64,000 nucleotides of DNA from Nemertoderma westbladi (lineage: Eukaryota > Xenacoelomorpha > Nemertodermatida > Nemertodermatidae). The position numbers were made by a program, and so were the translations under genes. The notes below the pieces were generated by a model. It was not told the origin of the DNA and ran no database searches. It saw nothing but the letters and a program-made list of their open reading frames with translations. The stretch covers positions 1 to 64,000 of the forward strand of contig JAUCBJ010000825.1 of the NCBI GenBank assembly GCA_032718475.1, in the 5' to 3' direction. Of the stretch, positions 55,946-64,000 are shown in pieces. Position 1 is the stretch's first letter. Every line of letters starts with the position of its first letter.

Positions 55946-57233
55946 ATGCGATTATTCGCAACATTCATGTCCCCAAGTTTATTCCTACAGTAATTGTGCT
56001 TGTTACACATACCGTTATAGTTAAATTAACCCCGGTACTACACGGGCTGCTTGGCGTAGGTAAAGACTGGTGACTTTGTGCTCCGGTCACTCCAGCAGAT
56101 GCCGTGGTTCTTTTAACTGTTCAAGTATATTTAACTACTGATTATTTGTTGTACCAGTACTTGTACCTAATTTAGGGTTTAGTGTACAGTACTTTCCGAA
56201 AGTAATTAGTGCGTAGGCAGTGTATTGTGTTGTAAAGTGGTTAATAGGCACGTTGGATCTGGTAGTCCGCGGTAATTAACTTCCAGGTAGGAACACTCCG
56301 TGATACATAACGTAGTACCTATAGCGATACGGCTATAGGTCGTCAGGCGGTGGTATTTTCCTATCTGGACAGTGCAATATATTTACTACTACTTATTATT
56401 TTCAAATACCGTAGTACCCTGTCCATTGTAATAACCAGAATTCTAACCCTTTGTTAGGCTGGTTTGTAGACTTCCTGTAAAATTACCCTAAAAATTTCGT
56501 ACGTAATATTTTGTTGTGTTTAATTAGAGATTTAATCTCACCCGTATCGTAAGTAATTTGTAGTATTAAGTAACTTAGGTAAATTAGAATTATCTGTTTT
56601 AGTGTCCCATAAGTAGCACTTCACTGAGAGCGCACAGCTTCTGTGTAGTGACTTCCCCCAGAAATAATAACATTTATTTCAAATATTGACAAAACCCATT
56701 TTAAACGGGTATATAAATATTATAAATCAACTCAAACGATTTATAAATAATAGGCCTGCCATACAACAACTAGGTCTCAATATCAGTTGGACTACTGCTT
56801 AAATAACGGTAATAAAGTAAGTTAAAGTAACCAAGTAACCCTAAAATATTCAGAAATTCAATCATTCTAAAATAATTGACATACCGGTATTTACCATAGG
56901 CTTATTATATTTATTTCTATAAATTTGGGCTGAAATCATACCGGTATTCTGTAATTAATTCTAGTTCATAATTATACTTATATATACTATAAGTGTAAGC
57001 TGCATACCGGTATTCACGATAGGCCTATTATATATTTATATATATTTGTGCTAAAATTATATACCGGTACTCTGTGACAAACCTAGTTTACAATACTTAT
57101 ATATACTATAAGTGTATACCGGTATTCTAATATACTGCAATAAATTACCGGTACTAGGCCAACGGTCATACTGAATTACTAGACTTGCTTTAACTGTAAC
57201 TATAGCAGTAAGCATTCAACTGTATAACTAAAC
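55946..57233 (+). other. Region upstream of the BEL/Pao gag
   Basis: AT-rich, with many TACCGGTA motifs. A CCTATAGCGATACGGCTATAGG dyad lies near 56319. I could not match a 5' LTR to the sequence after 61900. Confidence 0.4.
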
Positions 57234-57524
57234 ATGTCTGACACCCAGCAAACCCTGTCAGACAGTCTAATCGATACAACCATCTGTGACACAGATAGGA
57301 GTGTGGAGCGATTAAGAAAGGGGTTCAGCTCACCTCCTACTGAAAGAAAGGTCATCCCTCCAGTAGTAGTATCAGACCCTAAGCTAATCCAACTCCGTAG
57401 GTCTATCATCGGCACTCGGGCCCAAGTCAAACGGAACCAGGAAGCATCTGTCCAACAGCAGCAACATCCTAGTCAAGAAACTTGTTCCCACGATCCGATA
57501 GCTCCAGTAGTTCGGATACTGTAG
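57234..57524 (+). pseudogene. BEL/Pao gag N-terminus, out of frame
   Basis: 96 codons beginning MSDTQQTLSDS; Ser/Thr/Gln-rich. The frame overlaps the main gag frame at 57482-57524. The main frame reads better there (SDSSSSSDTVEL), so a one-base indel near 57480 probably split gag. Confidence 0.6.
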
Positions 57525-60277
57525 AGCTGACCCCCGAACGCGGAGTGCAGATGGCGGCTACAGCCTACTCGGATCCCCTTCTCACCCTTCCTGCCGTAGT
57601 GCTAACTACTATATTGATTGCGGTGGAGGAACATCAAGCCGATTGGGCGAGAAGTAAGCGAGGGACCCAAGATAGTTATGCGGGATACGCCAGGGAAGAA
57701 TTGATGTCTATTGTCGAGTCACAATGGAACTTTCCCGGACCCGGACTCCCGTTAGATTTGTCCGAAGCTACTTGGGAAGACATACACAGGATGGGAGTGG
57801 CTAAAGATATGATGGATCCAGCTGTTTGGAAGAGGTCAGCAGCCGGATATGTGCAGGGATTCTTCGGCTCCTTAGAGCGAATAGAAGAACAACTGTTTCG
57901 ACAACCCCAAGGACCTCAAGAGCAGGAAGAGCTGCTTTATCAAGTACGCGAAAGAACCCTACGCATTAGACTAATCCTATCAGCCTTTGAGGAAACTTCT
58001 AAAAGAAGACAGGACACGTCGCTGCAAGTTGCTGTCAAGACTTGGTTCCAGCGGGTAGGTCTCAAAGTACAAGAAACGGCCCAGTGGAAATCCCAGCTGG
58101 CTGAGAGACCAACCTATGAAGAACCAACCGATGCCACCCTTTCTCAAGGGGAAAGCGAAGAGACAGCATCAGAGAAGCCGCCCTCTAGAGACGCTATTGA
58201 CATTTATCTGTCCGACTACCAGCGATTCCTAGGAGACGAAGAGTTGAGGAGATGGCTGTCTGGACTTTCCCCTAATAGTGAAGGAGCCAAGCATGTGTTG
58301 GACGCAATCGATATTGAAATGCTAGCTGCAAACCAAGCTAAATTTGATGAACGTCTCCGCATAGCTAGAGCACAAGAAGAACAAGTAAAGAAAAGGCGGA
58401 TAGAAGACAGAAAGGCAACGGCAGTAGCAGCGGCAATGGCGGAGGCAGAAGCGGAAAGAAAAGCGACTGTAGCAGCGGCAATGGCGGAGGCAGAAGCGGA
58501 AAGAAAAGCGACTGTAGCAACGGCAATGGCGGAGGCAGAAGCGGAAAGAAAAGCGGCTGTGGCAGCAACAAGGGCAGTGGCAGAAGCAGAACGGAAAGCG
58601 TCTGAGGAGACTACCCAACTGGAGTTGGAAAATCTGCAAGAGACGCAAGACTGCATAAATAAACAGTTAACTGCTAGCCAAATGCAGATGATGAGTCGAT
58701 CTACTCCCAAACGCCAAGGATACACATCATCGGAGGAAGGCGAGACCACCGATCCTGAAGGCGGAGGAAATAGATCTCGTCTAAGCAGGCGTAGAAAAAC
58801 ATCTCACCGTCACAAATTGCCTGATTTGCCCCCAGCGGTTAGAAGACAACTAGCTAGCACAGACTTAGGTAGTACAGAACCCACAGACCAAATTATTAAG
58901 GTCAAAAGACTCCCTACCATAGTTGATGAGCCTGAAATAATTAGGCCTGTCGTTCCCAAAACCACTCCTGTGCTAGAGACCCCTGTACTTCCAGAGCTTA
59001 ACTCTAAATTCCCTTTACACAGTACTACACTGCCTGTACCCGGTAGAACAGTCCATGAGAATATCCCTGTCCTGGGCACTGAGAGAGAAATCAAGGATTT
59101 GTCTCCCGTCGTCCCGCATCGGCCCGCTACAATGTTGGCGACTCCCGCTTCGGCGGTCGAGTGGGTAGAGGAGGGACGTCAGGGGATGAATCTCCTGCTC
59201 GGACAGATGCAGGAGACTGTCCACCAACTTAAGGGAACAGTAAGGGAAGGTAGGGCAGAATTGCAAGAAGTACAGCAAAGTATCGCGCTAGAACGCGACA
59301 AATTAGTCAATATACAAAAGGGTATACCAATACCCCCAGTAACATTGTGTCAACCTGTTAGGTCTGAAGTATTACATGCGCAAGGTGTGGAGCCTACACG
59401 CATCTATACTGCTAGTGAAGTAGAAACTCCTATAGCAAACCCTATTAAGGGTGATTATAAACCTGTTGTTAATGATATTCCCTATAGACCTGATAATGAT
59501 CCGAGAAATTTATATACCGATAATTCGATATTAAATAACACGATGGCCCAAGAAAGCTTTACGCGTCAGATGGCTAGAAAAGAAGCCCGCCAAGCGGTCA
59601 AAGTGGGAGAGATCGTCAAATTCAATGGAGATGAGATGAAATGGTTACCTTTCAATGAATATTACAAAGATAGCATACAGAACTCTGTACTATCTAACGG
59701 AGAGAAACTTAGATTCCTCATCAAGTGCTTGGAAGGACCTCCCAAGTTAATGGCGTTAAAGTTCATTGGACATCCAGATGGATTAAGACAAGTTTGGGAT
59801 ACATTAAACATCAGGTATGGTAACAAGGATAACATAGCTAAGTATTTGTATGCAAAATTAGTAGCCCCCCGAAAGTTCCTTAGTAGTGGGATTATAGAGT
59901 TTTCCGATGAGATTCAGGAGATCTGTAGACAATTGGATTGGTTAGGTAAGTCTCATGAATATCAGAGTTCCATGGTTATTGGAGCCGTAGTCTCTACTTT
60001 ACCAAAGGGTGGAGTATGTACACGCTGGGACAAGAAAGTGTTGTATATGAATGAGCATCAACGACGAGGCCCTACCATGGCTGATCTCATGTCCTTCTTA
60101 GATAGTGAAGTAAAATTACAACTCATAAAGCAGTCCAGAGAGAAAACATCGGAAAATAAGGTAAGTGAGAAACCCGTTTCTAGGAGAAGGGTAACACCAG
60201 TGTGTTATACTGACGACGGCGAAAGCCAAGCTTCTCAAGAAGAGGACAGCGGGAAAGACACAGCAAAATCTTACTAG
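57482..60277 (+). pseudogene. BEL/Pao gag main part
   Basis: 931 codons. The N-terminal third is helical. A long Ala/Glu/Lys coiled-coil lies at about residues 290-400, with AMAEAEAERKA repeated three times. Then comes a Pro-rich linker. The Pao gag core runs from about 700 to 890: KFNGDEMKWLPFNEYYKDSI, LRFLIKCLEGPPK, QVWDTLNIRYGN. Gag forms the particle core of such elements. An in-frame TAG ends it before the zinc knuckles. Confidence 0.82.
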
Positions 60278-60406
60278 GACAACAAGACCTATAAAGACGT
60301 AAGTAAATATAAGTCTCGAACCAGTGACAGGAGAGAACAGGTAACAACAACTCCTCCTACATCTCCTAAGAGAATTCGCGGAAGAAAGCCCGAAGAAAGA
60401 ACGAGA

Positions 60407-60661
60407 GTGCATAACGTTACCCAAGGTAAAGTGAGTAACATCAAACCAAAATGTGCGCTGTGCGACGGGCCCCACCGTTTGAGTGTGTGTGCTGAATTCC
60501 TAAAGAAATCCCTGGTAGACAGACGTGAAGTCATGTGGGATAAGCGGTTATGCTATAATTGCCTCAGACAAGGACACCAACGGCGAACCTGTTACTCCGA
60601 CGTAAGGTGTGCAAAGTGCGGTGCGAAACATCACATCTTGTTACACAGTGAATTCGAATGA
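60407..60661 (+). pseudogene. BEL/Pao gag zinc knuckles
   Basis: CALCDGPHRLSVCAEF, then CYNCLRQGHQRRTC (a CCHC knuckle), and CAKCGAKHHILLH. Same frame as the gag part upstream; ends with TGA. Nucleic-acid-binding part of gag. Confidence 0.82.
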
Positions 60662-60739
60662 AACAACCCGAGTCAGGTAAGTGAGCCCGAACTACATGTC
60701 CAATTCAGTGATGTAAATGACACTGATCAAGAATCTGAG

Positions 60740-61564
60740 ATGGAAGGATTCTATACTGACGAATTCTCCGACGCCAACGAATCCTGTTACCTAATAAATA
60801 CCGCGGTGTATCGAGCACTTACTTACGAAAAGGACACCGACAATGAGTTCCCCCCAACTACTTTTGACAGACAACCATCTTGGAAAGCTCCAACTTCCAA
60901 CGTAGGAATCAGAGAATTTCCTGTAGTGCAGGTAAGAGTTCACGGTCCTAACAAATGTTACATAGTGAACGCCCTCCTTGACTCCGGCAGCACAGGAACA
61001 TTCATAGATCAAGAACTAGCCGAAGATATCTTTGCTGGACAACCCAGATTCCGAACTAAGTTGAATATGTCCGGAATTATGCAGGTTTGGAAATCTACCA
61101 TAACGGCAGATTACTATGTAGGTGAGTTGTCCACCCCCCAGGATAAATTAGGAGCACAAAGTATAAGGTCAGTAAAAATGGTGGCTATAAAGAACTTCGC
61201 TACTACCCAAGTAGAACCTTATAACTGGGACGAGGACGAGAGCATCCAACAGCTTAAGATACCTCGATTCCAGACAGATTATCCTGGAGTGCAAATACTC
61301 ATCGGCCAAAACGCGCATGAGGCGCTCGAGACATTGGAGAAACGGCCTGCTCAACCGCAGCCACTACAAACCTATGCGGTAAGAACTAGAGTAGGTTGGT
61401 ACTTCACTGGCCCTTCCCGTAGAACTCTCAAAGAGAGATTACCTCAACAACAGGTATACCAAGTAAAAGAATGGGAAGTGGAGAGCAGTGAGGTGGACGA
61501 CCCAACTGAGGGAACACCATACTCCTCAGATAATGACGATATTAACTCCACTATAGATCAATAG
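60740..61564 (+). pseudogene. BEL/Pao aspartic protease region
   Basis: 274 codons. FPVVQVRVHG followed by VNALLDSGSTGTFID gives the retropepsin D-S-G active site within a DUF1758-like domain. ILIGQNAHEAL resembles the ILIG block after it. Same frame as gag, no frameshift; the RT that should follow has been deleted after about 61550. Confidence 0.82.
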
Positions 61565-61885
61565 AGACATTGCCTTGGGACGATTAATCCAGCCGACATC
61601 GCTTCCAGAGGAGCAACTCCTCAAGAACTGATAGATACTCCAGGCTGGTTAGGTGGATCCGACTTCTTAAGTAAAGAAGAAGAAGAATGGCCTCCTCATC
61701 TTACCACGGCGGAGATTAGACAGGCCAAGGGAGCGGAGAAAGTAACACAACAACTCAATCACCCAGCTAGTCGTTTATGTTTACTGGAAAGAGACCGAAA
61801 ACTGTCCGGAAACTATGGAAGGCAAGATACTCTTCCTACGACCACTTCCCTAATCCGACAAATATCTAGGGACTCCATAACGTAA
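61565..61885 (+). pseudogene. BEL/Pao pol remnant after the deletion
   Basis: About 106 codons: TINPADIASRGATPQEL, GWLGGSDFLSKEEEEWP. This segment normally sits between RNase H and integrase in Pao pol. It is in the same frame as the upstream protease, with one TAG between. Confidence 0.8.
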
Positions 61886-61904
61886 TAACATATGGAGTGG
61901 GCGT

Positions 61905-62215
61905 GTGACTATATCATTTTATATTTGTTTTTATTTTATATTTATGTATGTATTATTATGTAATTTTATTATAATCGTTTCCTTTAATTTTATTTAGTAG
62001 AATGTTATTTTAGTGATTATTTAGTAGATTAGTGCAATATATTAGTGTTTATTACGTACGTAATTACTTATAATATATATTTTGTGCGACGGCGAGAAAT
62101 AATTATTTTTCTCTTTCCTTACTGTCCGTATCATATTATAAATACGTGACTACAGTAAGATGAAATGTCCGTACTTATTGGAGTACAATAAAGCCACTAC
62201 TATATTCAAGTATTA
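61905..62215 (+). repeat. Possible 3' LTR of the BEL/Pao element
   Basis: A purine-rich GGAGTGGGCG (about 61895-61904) precedes TGTGACTATATCATT. An AATAAA in GTACAATAAAGCC lies at about 62185. These suit a polypurine tract and LTR, but no matching 5' copy was found, so this is tentative. Confidence 0.35.
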
Positions 62216-62429
62216 TTGGTAGGCAGAGTATTAGGAATGCAAAGTTCAGATCCTCGTGTCTCGGCTAAACCAAGCTCTGGGTAGACCTTGGAAACGACTT
62301 GCCTCTTCACACTGACATTGCTTCGTGCGATATTGCTCTTCTACCTTATATTAAATAATACATATAGTAGCGTGATGTCCCTCTAACAGTAGCGTAAAAC
62401 GCAAATAAATCTGTTAAACCTTTTGACCA

Positions 62430-62725
62430 TCTGTAATTCTAGTCGATTAAGATATCGCGGCACCCACCGATATACGTGAAAGACAAATTCTAGAATCAGT
62501 GGTTAACGTCCCCAGACAAGTTCTGGAATAAATCGGTGCCCATCTTAAATATTAATTTAATATTTATTAAAATCTGTAAAATTCAGATCCTTTAAAATTT
62601 CTAGTCAATTAAGATATCGCAGTACTTACCGATACTCTTAAAAGACAATTTTATAGAATTAAGGATCCTAAGTCCCCAGACGTGCTCTGGAATAAAAATT
62701 GTGTCAATTTTAACATTAAATAATA
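62430..62725. repeat. Diverged tandem duplication of about 180 bp
   Basis: TCTAGTCGATTAAGATATCGC..CCCCAGACAAGTTCTGGAATAA and TCTAGTCAATTAAGATATCGC..CCCCAGACGTGCTCTGGAATAA: two ordered copies. Confidence 0.75.
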
Positions 62726-63518
62726 AAATTCACGGGAATAAATTTAAATTCATATTTTAAATGAATTTCATAAATTGTCATTTTGTGCAATTTATAACAT
62801 TCCCAAAATTCCATTAATTAATAGATCATGGGAGCGGAGATTCATCCTATTGAGTGTATTAGAGTGCGAGAATCTCCAACATATAGTCAATAGCCGATAA
62901 AATTAGTAAAATCATGTATAAAGAGGATATTGACAATTAAAGAATTACTATTAAATAGCATTCCAGATCTGTATGCATGAGAATTACCCTAATTCTACCG
63001 CTAGCTTTCCATAATGTCACCATAGCAACACCCACGCTAGAATTAGAAGCAAGTTAAAAGAACAATAGAAAGCTTGTCCCATTGCATAGCATAGAGAATA
63101 CATAGCACACTGTTAGTATCCAAGGATACACAATAATAACGTGACATTCTGGAAGGCACTGACTAACGGACAAATGGCCCGAGTGTGTGTAATTTGTGAC
63201 AGTTGTGTGTATGGAATTTGTGAGTTTATAGGCGAATGTTACTACTAAGGTGTGTTTACAGTAGCGAGTCGCAATTGTGAAAGTAACCCTAACTCTCCAG
63301 TAAGAACCTGAAGTGGATTCAAGCCTTTGGGACGGACAGTGGAGGGACTTGTGCCGGCTATCGTTGTCGTGCTGTTGCTACATGTTGGCGTAAACACCGC
63401 GACGACGGTACATCGGCGCTGAGAATCCCACTGTCCGGGGGCAAAGAAAAGGTAGGCAGCGACGCCCGCTCGCCTAAACATAAACTCCTTATAATATTAA
63501 TAAACCCAAATAGCAGAT
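62726..63518 (+). other. Upstream region of the edge-truncated ORF
   Basis: AT-rich to 63015, then more balanced. No gene seen except an X-box-like site. The minus frame 63481-63245 looks fortuitous. Confidence 0.4.
63016..63029. promoter_or_regulatory. X-box-like motif upstream of the edge-truncated ORF
   Basis: GTCACC-AT-AGCAAC matches GTNRCC N2 RGYAAC. It is about 490 bp before the ATG at 63519. Confidence 0.35.
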
Positions 63519-64000
63519 ATGACGGAGTTGATAGAAGATGATCTTGGTATCAGGGAGCGATATACTCTACCTTTACAAGCATTTGTGGATAGCTTGATAC
63601 GCGGTGAAGCCGATCCAACCCTTACGGAGGACGATGGTCGTTATATCGAACCGCCGATGTCCCAAGAGCAACTTGCGCGTGAATTGGACTATCGAAAATT
63701 CACCGCTCGCTATACGAATCGTAATGGTACGTATATGGACTTCTTAACTACCGGCCATCCTATCGATTTGCATGATACGGACGATGTAGACACAGAAAGG
63801 GAAATGGTTCTATTTAAATATCATACCCAGCGGAGTCGTAACGATAAACCGAGAATAGATCACGAAAATTATATTCGTAACAGACTGGGAAGACGAACCA
63901 ATATGCCTAGAATCGGAGGAGATTCAGCCTATCGCGCCCGGAACAGCGACAACGATTACATCCTAGAATGGTATCAAGGTCCACAGTGTCTCACTGCGTA
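63519..64000 (+). CDS. Unrecognised protein, truncated by the window end
   Basis: Open from ATG 63519 to the window edge: 160 codons without a stop. Starts MTELIEDDLGIRERYTLPLQ. It is hydrophilic and charged (DLHDTDDVDTERE, RRTNMPRIGG). No signal peptide or membrane segment. I do not recognise it: a host gene or another retroelement's first ORF are both possible. The balanced base composition compared with the AT-rich flank suggests real coding. Confidence 0.6.
   Translation, partial: MTELIEDDLGIRERYTLPLQAFVDSLIRGEADPTLTEDDGRYIEPPMSQEQLARELDYRKFTARYTNRNGTYMDFLTTGHPIDLHDTDDVDTEREMVLFKYHTQRSRNDKPRIDHENYIRNRLGRRTNMPRIGGDSAYRARNSDNDYILEWYQGPQCLTA

Larger units (their letters stand above)
57234..61885 (+). 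mobile_element. BEL/Pao LTR retrotransposon, internally deleted
   Basis: Gag with a Pao-type (DUF1759-like) domain, zinc knuckles, an aspartic protease and the end of the RNase H region (NPADIASRG) are present. Reverse transcriptase, most of RNase H and the integrase are absent. From 57482 everything is in one reading frame, broken by TAG 60275-60277, TGA 60659-60661 and TAG 61562-61564. The very N-terminus (57234-57524) is in another frame. Non-functional. Confidence 0.88.

Noticed and set aside
58216-58749. 177-codon minus ORF rich in Ala/Ser
   Set aside because: Antisense shadow of the Ala/Glu/Lys coiled-coil part of the BEL/Pao gag.

Overview
This is a window of animal nuclear DNA from an unidentified invertebrate. 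The evidence is spliced genes with GT-AG introns, a cilia/flagella protein gene (CFAP52), an animal-type PES1 gene, several non-LTR retrotransposons, a BEL/Pao LTR element, MULE-type and other TIR elements, and very many minisatellites. Non-coding DNA is AT-rich and unusually rich in ACCGGT and AGGCCT palindromes. I could not place the phylum from sequence alone; a marine invertebrate is my guess.

Three host genes are well supported. PES1 (12897-14528, +) is intronless and intact. CFAP52/WDR16 (16747-38974, +) was reconstructed as 12 exons that keep frame across every junction and give 626 residues. An unrecognised 392-residue multi-pass membrane protein gene (50056-47831, -) has three exons. 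A fourth reading frame starts at 63519 and runs off the right edge.

Layout: 1-12.7 kb is a transposon field (dispersed repeat copies, a fold-back element with a 10-bp target duplication, a CR1/Jockey-like LINE, TIR elements, an inverted SINE pair, a MULE remnant). PES1 follows, then a small inverted element carrying a hammerhead-ribozyme fold on each strand (15.1-15.4 kb). CFAP52 fills 16.7-39.0 kb and is expanded mostly by intronic tandem arrays. 39-47.6 kb is a nest of LINE fragments, one inserted into the reverse transcriptase region of another. The membrane-protein gene is at 47.8-50.1 kb. 50-57 kb holds palindromic and TIR elements, and 57.2-62.2 kb holds an internally deleted BEL/Pao element.

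The most unusual feature is in CFAP52. Five of its eleven introns (3, 6, 9, 10, 11) are filled by minisatellites whose unit is a copy of the last 12-44 nt of the preceding exon plus its 5' splice site. The primary transcript therefore carries tens of tandem candidate splice donors per intron. Intron 4 shows a two-copy version that may be an early stage. The second notable item is the inverted pair of hammerhead-like motifs. RFX X-box motifs stand upstream of CFAP52 and inside both arms of a transposon in its first intron.
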